From: DAITPV01 sp050692555
GTDB lineage: Bacteria > Actinomycetota > UBA4738 > CALAEC01
Assembly (NCBI GenBank): GCA_050692555.1
Contig: JBOGVS010000017.1
Coordinates: 1 to 59,524, forward strand
Direction of reading: 5' to 3'
DNA: 59,524 nt
Translations under genes and position numbers: made by a program
Part shown: piece by piece, positions 7,320-14,768 of the stretch
Position numbering within the stretch: position 1 is the first letter of the stretch
Layout of the letters: every line of letters begins with the position of its first letter
The notes under the pieces: model-generated
What the model saw: only the letters and a program-made list of their open reading frames with translations
Told to the model about the DNA's origin: nothing
Database searches by the model: none

Positions 7320-10133
7320 CTACTTCGTGGCCTCGTCGCGGTCGCCCGCGGCTGCATGGGCCGCGGCGAGCCGGGCGATGGGCACCCGGTACGGCGAGCA
7401 CGACACGTAGTCCAGGCCCACGCGATGGAAGAAGGCCACCGACGCCGGATCGCCCCCGTGCTCCCCGCAGATCCCCAGCTTGATGTCCTCCCGGGTCTTT
7501 CGGCCCCGCTCGCACGCGGTCTGGACCAGCTCTCCGACCCCCCGTTCGTCCAGGGACTCGAAGGGGTTGGCGGTCAGGACCCCGTCCTCGAGGTATCGGG
7601 CCAGGAACTTGCCCTCGACGTCGTCTCGGGAGAACCCGAACGTGGTCTGGGTGAGGTCGTTGGTGCCGAACGAGAAGAACTCGGCGTCCTCGGCGATTTC
7701 GTCCGCGCTGATCGCCGCCCGGGGCAGCTCGATCATCGTGCCCACCAGGTACGGCAGCTCCACGCCTCGCTTCTCGATCACCGCGTCGGCCACCTCGCGG
7801 AGGTCCTTGGCCACCACGATCAGCTCCTCGCGGGTGGCCACCAGCGGAACCATGATCTCCACGATCGGGTCGCCGCCCCGCCGCTTCACGTTGCACGCGG
7901 CCTCGATGATGGCCTGGACCTGGCTCCGGTAGATCTCCGGGTACAGGATCCCCAGCCGGCATCCCCGAAGCCCGAGCATCGGGTTGTTCTCCTCCAGGGC
8001 CACCACTTCCCGGAGCACCTCCGCGGCCTTCCGCTTGCCGCCGAACTCCTTGATCAGCTCCTGCGAGGCCTTCCGCTGCGGCGTGGCCAGGGCGACCTCC
8101 AGCTCCTTCGACGACGGCAGGAACTCGTGAAGCGGAGGGTCCAGCAGCCGGATGGTCACCGGAAGACCGTCCATGGCCTTGAAGATCGCCTCGAAGTCCT
8201 TCCGTTGCCCCTTCAGCAGATCCTTGAGCCCCTCGAAGTACGGCTTCACGTCGCGGGACTTCAGCCGATCCCTGGCCGCCTTCACTCGCCGGTCCGCCGC
8301 CTTCTTGGCCTTCCCTCGCGCTCCCTCGGCATCCTGTTCTGCCTCCGCCCGGGCCAGCTGGACAGACCGAGCGGCGGGAGCGGACAGGATCACCTGGCGG
8401 AAGATCGGGAGGCGGGGGTCCCCGAGGGTCCCGAACATGTGCTCCGTGCGACACAGCCCGATGCCCTCGGCCCCGAACTTCCGGGCCTGGGCGGCCGAGG
8501 GCCCGTCGTCGGCGTTGGCCCGCACCTTGAGCTGGCGGAGGTTGTCCGCCCATCCAAGGAGCGTCTCGAAGTCACCGGAGAGCTTGGGCTCGACCAGGGG
8601 AACCTCACCCAGGACCACTCGGCCGGTGGTCCCGTCGATCGAGATGACGTCCCCTTCCTTCACCTTCGTCCCGTTCACGGTGAACATGCCCCTGCCGGCG
8701 TCGATCTTCAGGGCGTCGGCTCCGCACACCGCCGGCTTGCCCATCCCCCGGGCCACCACGGCCGCGTGCGAGGTCTTGCCTCCGTGCGACGTCAGGATGC
8801 CCCGGGCCGCGATCATCCCGTGGAGGTCGTCCGGGTTGGTCTCCCGCCGGACCAGGACCACGGCCTCGCCCTTCTCCCCCTGGGCCACCGCCACGTCGGC
8901 GTCGAACACCACCTTGCCCACGGCCGCCCCGGGCGAGGCGTTGAGGCCCTTCGCCAGGACCTCGATGTCGGCCTTGGGGTCGAACTGCGGATGAAGGAGC
9001 TGGTCGAGGTGGTCGGGCTCCACCCGGAGCACCGCCTCTTCTCGCTTGATCAGGCCCTCGCGGGCCATGTCCACGGCCATCTTCACCGCGGCCCCGCCGG
9101 TCCGCTTCCCCACGCGGGTCTGGAGCATCCACAGCTTGCCCTTCTCGATGGTGAACTCGATGTCGCACATGTCGCGGTAGTGGCGCTCCAGCTTCTTCAT
9201 GATCTCCAGGAGCTTGCGGTAGGCATCGTTGTTCAGTCGCCGGAGGTCCGCGAGCGGAAGCGTGTTCCGGATCCCGGCCACCACGTCCTCGCCCTGGGCG
9301 TTGGGCAAGTAGTCGCCGTAGATCCCCTTCTCGCCGGTGGCCGGGTCGCGGGTGAACGCCACGCCGGTCCCCGAGTCGTCGCCGAGGTTCCCGAACACCA
9401 TGGCCACCACGTTCACCGCGGTCCCCAGGTCATCGGGGATCCCGTACTGCTTCCGGTACACGAACGCGCGGGGGTTGTTCCACGAGCGGAACACCGCCTC
9501 GATCGCCATCCGGAGCTGCTCCCGGGGGTCGGTGGGGAACAGCCGTCCGGCGTGCTCGCGGACGATGTCCTTGAATCGCTCGACCAGGTCCATGAGGTCC
9601 ACGGCCTCGAGGTCGGTGTCCTTGGCCTCCGGCCCCTTCTTCTCCTTGGCCCGCTCCAGCTCGTCGTCGAAGGCCTCGCCGGGGATCCCCATCACGATCT
9701 TTCCGAACATCTGGATGAACCGGCGGTACGAGTCGAACGCGAACCGGTCGCTCCGCGCCTGGCGAGCCAGGCCCAGGACGGAACGGTCGTTGAGGCCCAG
9801 GTTGAGGACCGTATCCATCATCCCCGGCATCGAGAACTTGGCCCCCGAGCGGACCGAGACCAGCAGGGGGTTCTCCAGGTCCCCCAGCCGGCGGCCCATC
9901 TCCGACTCCAGGCCCCGGAGGTGGGCGTCCACCTCTTCCAGGAGGCCGGCCGGGAAGCTACCGCCGGACAGGTACTCGTTGCACGCCTCGGTGGTGATGG
10001 TGAACCCGGGGGGAACCGGGAGGCGCAGGTTGGTCATCTCGGCCAGGTTGGCGCCCTTGCCTCCCAGGAGGTCCTTCATCTCCTTGTTGCCTTCCCGGAA
10101 GCCGTACACGTACTTGGTCTTGGCCTGGCCCAT
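7320..10133 (-). CDS. ppdK: Pyruvate, phosphate dikinase
   Basis: PPDK interconverts pyruvate, ATP and phosphate with phosphoenolpyruvate, AMP and diphosphate (937 aa from ATG 10133; GTG 10136 also possible). The N-terminal ATP-grasp domain starts with KDLLGGKGANLAEM and contains GDDSGTGVAFTRDP. The swivelling phosphohistidine domain has TSHAAVVARGMGKP with the catalytic His. The C-terminal PEP-utilising barrel carries RLLDPPLHEFLP and the active-site Cys in CGEHGGDP. Against the usual family pattern there is an extra charged, Ala/Lys-rich stretch of about 30 residues (about 605-635) just before DFEAIFKAMDGLPVTIRLLD. An RBS (GAGGAGGGG) precedes the start, and a TACAGT -10 lies at 10160-10155. 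Confidence 0.96.
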   Translation of the reverse strand: MGQAKTKYVYGFREGNKEMKDLLGGKGANLAEMTNLRLPVPPGFTITTEACNEYLSGGSFPAGLLEEVDAHLRGLESEMGRRLGDLENPLLVSVRSGAKFSMPGMMDTVLNLGLNDRSVLGLARQARSDRFAFDSYRRFIQMFGKIVMGIPGEAFDDELERAKEKKGPEAKDTDLEAVDLMDLVERFKDIVREHAGRLFPTDPREQLRMAIEAVFRSWNNPRAFVYRKQYGIPDDLGTAVNVVAMVFGNLGDDSGTGVAFTRDPATGEKGIYGDYLPNAQGEDVVAGIRNTLPLADLRRLNNDAYRKLLEIMKKLERHYRDMCDIEFTIEKGKLWMLQTRVGKRTGGAAVKMAVDMAREGLIKREEAVLRVEPDHLDQLLHPQFDPKADIEVLAKGLNASPGAAVGKVVFDADVAVAQGEKGEAVVLVRRETNPDDLHGMIAARGILTSHGGKTSHAAVVARGMGKPAVCGADALKIDAGRGMFTVNGTKVKEGDVISIDGTTGRVVLGEVPLVEPKLSGDFETLLGWADNLRQLKVRANADDGPSAAQARKFGAEGIGLCRTEHMFGTLGDPRLPIFRQVILSAPAARSVQLARAEAEQDAEGARGKAKKAADRRVKAARDRLKSRDVKPYFEGLKDLLKGQRKDFEAIFKAMDGLPVTIRLLDPPLHEFLPSSKELEVALATPQRKASQELIKEFGGKRKAAEVLREVVALEENNPMLGLRGCRLGILYPEIYRSQVQAIIEAACNVKRRGGDPIVEIMVPLVATREELIVVAKDLREVADAVIEKRGVELPYLVGTMIELPRAAISADEIAEDAEFFSFGTNDLTQTTFGFSRDDVEGKFLARYLEDGVLTANPFESLDERGVGELVQTACERGRKTREDIKLGICGEHGGDPASVAFFHRVGLDYVSCSPYRVPIARLAAAHAAAGDRDEATK

Positions 10134-10154
10134 CACCCCTCCTCGCTTCGGCTA

Positions 10155-10160
10155 ACTGTA
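10155..10160 (-). promoter_or_regulatory. -10 hexamer of ppdK
   Basis: TACAGT on the minus strand, with the same 13-base upstream flank as the DUF218 gene. It leaves a short leader that contains the ppdK RBS. Confidence 0.4.
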
Positions 10161-10196
10161 GCGCGGCCTTCGCCGCAGGGTCGGCGCCGTGGGAGC

Positions 10197-10222
10197 CGCA
10201 ACGAATCTTGTTGCGCTATGAT
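10197..10222 (+). promoter_or_regulatory. Promoter and candidate operator of the Xre-RES pair
   Basis: An inverted repeat CGCAAC-N7-GTTGCG (10197-10202 and 10210-10215) directly abuts a -10 hexamer TATGAT (10217-10222). The repeat would cover the -35/spacer region, a natural place for autorepression by the antitoxin or the toxin-antitoxin complex. The RBS GGGAGG follows at 10236-10241. Confidence 0.55.
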
Positions 10223-10250
10223 CGTGGGTGTCAGAGGGAGGTGCCAGCCT

Positions 10251-10583
10251 GTGCCGGTGCCGGTGAGAGAGAAGCTCAAGGCCATCACCAAGGACCTGGG
10301 GAGCCAGGCCCGGGCGGCCGAGGCCCTGGGGGTCAGCCGTTCCAGGGTCAGCAGGTGGCTGCGGGCGGAGCAGCCGGACCCGGAGAACCGCCGCAAGGTG
10401 GAGGCCCTGGAGTTCGTCCTGGCGTACCTGCTGTCCTTCCTCCACCCGGAGACCGCGGTGTCCTGGCTCAACGGCCACAACGGATTCCTCAACGACTTCC
10501 GGCCCATCGACTACCTGGCTCGGGGCCGCATCGACGACGTGATCCAGGCGGCCAGGGCCTTCAAGGCCGGCTCCTTCCACTGA
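10251..10583 (+). CDS. Xre/MbcA/ParS-type antitoxin with DUF2384 domain
   Basis: Antitoxin of a RES-Xre type II toxin-antitoxin module (110 aa from GTG 10251, 9 bases after the RBS). The N-terminal half has a helix-turn-helix (SQARAAEALGVSRSRVSRWL, about residues 18-37). The C-terminal half is the DUF2384/MbcA region that caps the toxin active site in relatives: a helix ALEFVLAYLLSFL, then WLNGHNGFLNDFRPIDYLARG. A farther in-frame ATG at 10218 lies inside the -10 hexamer and is rejected. One base separates its stop from the toxin start. Binding to the inverted repeat at 10197-10215 would make the pair autoregulated (inference). Confidence 0.85.
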   Translation: MPVPVREKLKAITKDLGSQARAAEALGVSRSRVSRWLRAEQPDPENRRKVEALEFVLAYLLSFLHPETAVSWLNGHNGFLNDFRPIDYLARGRIDDVIQAARAFKAGSFH

Positions 10584-10584
10584 G

Positions 10585-11136
10585 GTGCTCTACCGGGTCT
10601 TCCCGCAGGTCCCGGGGGCCGGCCTCCGCGACCCCGGAGGTCCGCTGTACGTCCCTCGATTCGACCAGGGGGGAGGCCGCCACGACAACCCCGATGCCTA
10701 CGGCGCGCTCTACCTCAGCCGGGTGCCCGTGGCCCCGGTGGCGGAGCACATCAGGGACCTGCGGGCCCGGACGATGGCGGACCGCGACCTGGTCCGGGAG
10801 GGTGCTCGCCTCACCCTGGTGAGCGTGGACGAGGCCACCCTGGACGGGCTGGTCGATCTCGACGACCCCGGGAACCTGGTGACCCGGGCGCTCCGCCCCT
10901 CGAGGGTGGCCACCGCCAACCGGGAGGTCACCCAGCCCCTGGCCCTGGCGCTCTACGACGAGGGCGTCATGGGGTTCGAATGGTGGTCGACGATCGAGGC
11001 GTCGTGGATCAACGTGACCCTGTTCGCCGACCGCTCCGCCGGCGGACTGTCGATCGCCGGTGAGGCGGAGCCGCTCACCATGGACCATCCCACGGTCCGC
11101 GACGCGGCCCAGGCGGTGGGGGTGTTCCTGGGGTGA
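10585..11136 (+). CDS. RES-domain toxin
   Basis: RES-domain protein (183 aa), the toxin partner of the Xre antitoxin. Characterised RES toxins break down NAD+ (NADase or NAD+ phosphorylase activity). The domain begins right at the N-terminus with LYRVF (the conserved Arg) and has GALYLSRVPVAPVAEH, where the conserved Tyr and Glu are expected. The third conserved position, a Ser, is likely in the later WWSTIEASW segment. It starts at GTG 10585, one base after the antitoxin stop, so translation is coupled. Its stop abuts the stop of the convergent glycosylase gene with no gap. Confidence 0.85.
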   Translation: MLYRVFPQVPGAGLRDPGGPLYVPRFDQGGGRHDNPDAYGALYLSRVPVAPVAEHIRDLRARTMADRDLVREGARLTLVSVDEATLDGLVDLDDPGNLVTRALRPSRVATANREVTQPLALALYDEGVMGFEWWSTIEASWINVTLFADRSAGGLSIAGEAEPLTMDHPTVRDAAQAVGVFLG

Positions 11137-12069
11137 CTACGCAGGCCGGTCGTCGACCCAGTCGCTGGTGACGTAGCACCAGAACGCCAGGCCGGCGTAC
11201 CGGCCGTACCGCCGGAATCGCCGCAGGATCGCAGTGTCCGAGACCGGCCGCCGAGACCCTCGAAGCCGGGCGTACTTCGGGCGGGTCCAGGAATCCAGGA
11301 TCAGCCGCGAGTACCGTCCCAGCAGGAGCATCACGTGGGCCGCGGCGTACGGGCCCACCCCGGGAAGCGCCAGGAGCCGGGCTTCCACCTCGTCGTCCGA
11401 GAGCCCATCCGGCGTGGACCGCGCCAGGGCTTCAAGGTCCACGGTCCCCTCGACCACCGAACCGGCCAATGCCCGGAGGTACGGTCCCCTATACCCCGAT
11501 CGCACCACGTCGCGGTAGAAGCGAAGGTCGGCGGCGGCCATGGCTTCGGCCGTGGGGAACGCCCGGCCGCGCCAGCCATCCTGCGGGGCGCCGGAGGCCC
11601 GCTCGCCGAGGCGCTCGACCAGCGCGGTGATCATCCGGGTGGTGAGAGCCCAGGAACAGTTGGTGGTGCAGACGATCCTTACGACCTCCTCGAACACCGT
11701 GGGGCTCCGGATCATCCGGGCGGCCCCCCGAGCCACCCAGGACAGGTCGGGGTCGTCGGCCACCAGCGCGTAGAACTCCGAGAGATCCTCGTCCATGTGG
11801 AGGACGTGTCGCACGCTGTCCGCCAGCGCCGCAGACGTCCGGGGCCCCGGCGCCCGGCCCACGACCTCTACTCGAGCGTGCCCGGCTCGCCCCGGAGAGA
11901 CCCGGACGGTCCGGGGGCGTCCCCCCCGAACGGCCAGCGTGGTGGTGAGGGTCACCGCCTCCTCGTCGATCTCCAGCGGCGGCAGCGACGCCAGGCCGTG
12001 GGAGGTCAGGGTCCGGAGCAAGTCGACGGGCTCCCCACCCGATCCCACCAGCGGGATCTGCAGGTCCAT
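11137..12069 (-). CDS. DNA glycosylase of the HhH-GPD superfamily
   Basis: Base-excision repair glycosylase (310 aa), probably acting on alkylated or oxidised purines (AlkA/OGG-like); the exact substrate cannot be read from sequence. The N-terminal part resembles the OGG/AlkA beta domain. The helix-hairpin-helix is LLALPGVGPYAAAHVMLLLG (about residues 231-250), followed at the right distance by the catalytic Asp in LILDSWTRP. There is no four-Cys iron-sulfur cluster. The ATG at 12069 follows a TACGCT hexamer by 8 bases (12083-12078), with no RBS, so it is likely leaderless. An inverted repeat covers that hexamer. Confidence 0.85.
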   Translation of the reverse strand: MDLQIPLVGSGGEPVDLLRTLTSHGLASLPPLEIDEEAVTLTTTLAVRGGRPRTVRVSPGRAGHARVEVVGRAPGPRTSAALADSVRHVLHMDEDLSEFYALVADDPDLSWVARGAARMIRSPTVFEEVVRIVCTTNCSWALTTRMITALVERLGERASGAPQDGWRGRAFPTAEAMAAADLRFYRDVVRSGYRGPYLRALAGSVVEGTVDLEALARSTPDGLSDDEVEARLLALPGVGPYAAAHVMLLLGRYSRLILDSWTRPKYARLRGSRRPVSDTAILRRFRRYGRYAGLAFWCYVTSDWVDDRPA

Positions 12070-12072
12070 GGG

Positions 12073-12090
12073 GGGCGAGCGTACTCGCCC
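12073..12090. promoter_or_regulatory. Inverted repeat over the glycosylase -10
   Basis: GGGCGAG-CGTA-CTCGCCC, a perfect 7-bp stem, lies between the PHP-gene stop and the glycosylase start. On the minus strand it includes the TACGCT -10 candidate (12083-12078). It could be an operator, or a hairpin ending the PHP transcript; no T-tract is present. Confidence 0.4.
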
Positions 12091-12100
12091 GTGTGCGGAG

Positions 12101-13480
12101 CTATCGAGGGACGAGGTAGAAGGGGCTCGAGTACGCCACGGCCTCGCCGTACTGCGCCCAGGTGGGGTCGGCCCTGCCGTCGGCCGGAAGTGCGGGATCC
12201 GCGACCCTCAGCACGACCCAGGGCACATCTCCCGGGTCCAGGGGCATGCGGAAGGAGAGCACGGGCTCCCTCGGAGACCGGACCCGGAATTCCCGCTCGT
12301 GGAGGATCGTCGGCATCGGGGAACCGGGGCCCAGCACCTGCACGGACAGGCGTTTGCCCCACCACGAGGGCCCTGCATCCACGTCCAACCGGAACCGTAC
12401 GGCGAGCCGCCCCACTGGTACTTCGCTTCCCATCCGCCGGTTGTTCCCCGACGCGTCCAGCCGGAGCCCGGAAACCCGGGTGGCGAAGAACCGGCGTTCG
12501 ACCATGGCCGCGCGTACGTCGCTCCGGGTCAACCCACGAACCCACAGGCCCCCCCGCCCCTTGCCCTCGGGGAAGCCCCAGTCGGTGCCGTGCTCGTCGG
12601 TGACTCCGAGGAGGCCGACCCGCCACCCCGCGTCCAAGCACTGTGGCAAGGGCGAGGGCTGCCCGGCGTCGGTCCCTTCGAACAGGTAGTCCTCGCGCCG
12701 GTTGAAGATCTCCATGCTCACCAAGCGGTCGCGGACCGCCGGATCGGCGGAGAAGTATGAGAACCGGCCGGTCTCCCGCCCGGGGTGGTTGAACCCCGCG
12801 AGCCCATCGAGGCCACCACCCAGGGCCGGGCGTCCGCTGTCCGCCGCCAGCCAGTCGTAGAACAGCCTCATGCCGGTTCCGGTGGTCGGCGCGGCGTTCA
12901 CCAGCTCGTCCAGGGCCGGGGCGATCGTGGACCCGCCGGGAGCGTCCTGGTGGATGAACTGAGCGGCCCCCTCGCCGGTCGTCGTCCCCGCGGTATGCAG
13001 CGGGTCGATCCATCGCTCCGAGAACCACACGTTGATGTGTCCGAGAGTGGGACTGGACCACTCGAACCCTCGGATGGCCACGAACGAGCTCTCCCGACTG
13101 GCCTGATCGGCCAGGTCCTTGGTCCGGGCCCAGCTGTCCTCATCGATCCCCGCCACGGACTGGCAATCGCTGTTGGGACAGACCGAATCCGGGAGGCCGT
13201 AGGACACCGTGGAATGGTCGGTAAGCGCGGCGACGTCCAGACCTGCCGCGCGCATCGACCCGAACGCCAGCTCCGGGTCGCCGGCCCCGTCGGAGAACAG
13301 GCTGTGGTTGTGAAGGTCAGCGTGAACCAGCGTGTACTCAGGGAAAAGGCGTGAGCGCCGAGCCGCTCCCGGGACGGGTTCGGCGCCCAAGGCCCGCTGG
13401 AGGGTTCCGGCCGGACGGGCCACCAGCAGGGCTCCGGTGGCCGCGCCTGCTCGCAGGAGCTGTCGTCGCGTCAGCGTCAT
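12101..13480 (-). CDS. Tat-exported PHP-domain metallohydrolase (CehA/McbA-like)
   Basis: A 459-residue protein of the CehA/McbA group of PHP metalloenzymes, which hydrolyse phosphoesters or related bonds; the substrate is unknown. The N-terminus has a twin-arginine signal (TRRQLLRAGAATGALLVA). The PHP metal ligands are visible in order: HADLHNHSLFSDG (about residue 53), ALTDH (about 85), GFEWSS, GFNHPG, and GVTDEHG. The C-terminal third is a beta-rich region of unclear role. No convincing RBS was found at the ATG, and no TANNNT at leaderless distance. The gene stands alone between the glycosylase and a cupredoxin lipoprotein, all on the minus strand. Confidence 0.85.
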   Translation of the reverse strand: MTLTRRQLLRAGAATGALLVARPAGTLQRALGAEPVPGAARRSRLFPEYTLVHADLHNHSLFSDGAGDPELAFGSMRAAGLDVAALTDHSTVSYGLPDSVCPNSDCQSVAGIDEDSWARTKDLADQASRESSFVAIRGFEWSSPTLGHINVWFSERWIDPLHTAGTTTGEGAAQFIHQDAPGGSTIAPALDELVNAAPTTGTGMRLFYDWLAADSGRPALGGGLDGLAGFNHPGRETGRFSYFSADPAVRDRLVSMEIFNRREDYLFEGTDAGQPSPLPQCLDAGWRVGLLGVTDEHGTDWGFPEGKGRGGLWVRGLTRSDVRAAMVERRFFATRVSGLRLDASGNNRRMGSEVPVGRLAVRFRLDVDAGPSWWGKRLSVQVLGPGSPMPTILHEREFRVRSPREPVLSFRMPLDPGDVPWVVLRVADPALPADGRADPTWAQYGEAVAYSSPFYLVPR

Positions 13481-13592
13481 GGACTCGAGGGCTGATTTCG
13501 CCTCCCGACGCTGCTGTTCCTGCCTGCCTCCGGGGACGGCTTGGTGAACGTTCGGAGCCCGGAGGGCGGCCGCGGTGCGAAGCCAGCCGCTC

Positions 13593-14036
13593 TTACTCGA
13601 CGGTGAAGGGAGCCCGCATCCCCAGGCTGTAGTGGGCCTCGACCTCTCCCCCCTCGAGCTCTTCCACGACGTTGCAGAAGAGGACGTAGCTCCCCGCCTC
13701 GAGGTCGAACGTGCCGGTCTCGGTGGCCCCGGGGGCGAATTCCTCGATCTCCCCGATCACCTCGACCCCCTCGCCTTCTTCGTCCACGCTTCCATCTTCC
13801 GCCGTGGGGAGGGCGTCGGGCGCCAGGTCGGTACTGGCCACGACCAGCTCATGAGGATCCTCGGGCCCCTCGTTGGCGGCCTCGAAGGTCACCTCGCCGG
13901 CCGGCGCGGTGTCCTCAGCCGGGATGATGGCGAACTCCTGAAGCGTCACGGCTACCGTGGTGGCTCCACCACCGCACGAGGCCAGAACGAATGCCAACAC
14001 GAGCGACAACACCATCAGGCCGGATCGGCGTGCCAT
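13593..14036 (-). CDS. Cupredoxin-like lipoprotein
   Basis: Predicted lipoprotein of 147 aa with a plastocyanin/cupredoxin domain that would bind a type I copper outside the membrane. The signal peptide ends in lipobox VLASC (Cys near residue 20). Copper-ligand candidates are the His in DPHELVV, the Cys in VLFCNV, the His in EAHYS and the Met in LGMRAPF. An acidic insert (DGSVDEEGEGVE) sits mid-domain. The start at ATG 14036 is chosen by the GGGGGG tract just before it and by the signal peptide; a longer frame upstream has no signal sequence. The upstream LuxR-type gene is on the same strand. Confidence 0.8.
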   Translation of the reverse strand: MARRSGLMVLSLVLAFVLASCGGGATTVAVTLQEFAIIPAEDTAPAGEVTFEAANEGPEDPHELVVASTDLAPDALPTAEDGSVDEEGEGVEVIGEIEEFAPGATETGTFDLEAGSYVLFCNVVEELEGGEVEAHYSLGMRAPFTVE

Positions 14037-14140
14037 CTTCCCCCCCTTGTGGGCGCCTCCGGCCAACGTACCCCTCACCGGATGGCGTCGGAATCCCTCT
14101 GGTTCGGTAATCGGCTACCGGATCGATGGTAGACCGGTGC

Positions 14141-14725
14141 TCACGGCTCCAGCAACTCGAGCTCGACGGATTCGATCCGTCCGGCACTGGGGTCGTACAG
14201 ACCGCGGCGCACCGCCCATCCGATGGCCTGGGCGCGGCTGCGCACCCCAAGCTTCTTCATGAGGTTGCGGATGTGCATGGAGGCGGTATGCGGCGAGATG
14301 CCCATCTCTCTCCCGATGTCCTCGGTGCCCATCCCCCGGCACAGCAGGTCGAGGACCTGGAGCTCTCTGCGGGACAGGGCTCGGGCGGGTCGGTCTGGAG
14401 GGTCCTCCGCCGCTCCGGCCAAGGCGACGACCACGCGTTCTTCGGTCACCAGGTCGGACCCGAACGAAGCCACCAGGTAGAGCGCCACCACCCCGACCGT
14501 GGCCAGGAGCCCCTCGGCGAGGATGTGCATGAGGCTGGAGGGGTGAACCGGGGACAGCGCCTCGGCGAGGTTCTCCAACCCCACCACGAGGCCCAGGCTC
14601 ATGACCAGGTAGAGTCGAACCCGGGCCCGCCGGCGCCGCAGCCCCCGAGCCCGCCACGAACCGAGGAGTGCCGCTGCGGGCCACATCACGGCACTTACAA
14701 GATGGACCAGCCGGACCAGGCTCAT
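14141..14725 (-). CDS. Membrane-anchored LuxR-type transcription regulator
   Basis: A 194-residue regulator combining an N-terminal membrane module with a C-terminal GerE/LuxR DNA-binding domain. Three hydrophobic segments are seen (about residues 5-24, 38-58 and 65-90), giving a small integral-membrane sensor-like half. The HTH (LSRRELQVLDLLCRGMGTED, then HTASMHIRNLMKKLGV) is complete. There is no receiver domain or ATPase. It starts at ATG 14725; a TAGGCT hexamer lies 9 bases ahead. The next gene on the same strand encodes the exported cupredoxin, which may be its target (inference only). Confidence 0.8.
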   Translation of the reverse strand: MSLVRLVHLVSAVMWPAAALLGSWRARGLRRRRARVRLYLVMSLGLVVGLENLAEALSPVHPSSLMHILAEGLLATVGVVALYLVASFGSDLVTEERVVVALAGAAEDPPDRPARALSRRELQVLDLLCRGMGTEDIGREMGISPHTASMHIRNLMKKLGVRSRAQAIGWAVRRGLYDPSAGRIESVELELLEP

Positions 14726-14768
14726 GCCCGGGCCAGCCTACACCCGGCCAAACCCGGCCCGCGGGAAC

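Noticed and set aside
7356..10583. A very long plus-strand frame opposite ppdK that ends with the antitoxin
   Set aside because: It is the high-G+C antisense shadow of ppdK fused in frame to the real antitoxin; only the part from 10251 has an RBS and protein similarity.
13481..13592. Palindrome GAACGTTC as a second LexA box
   Set aside because: The four-base spacer needed between GAAC and GTTC is absent.
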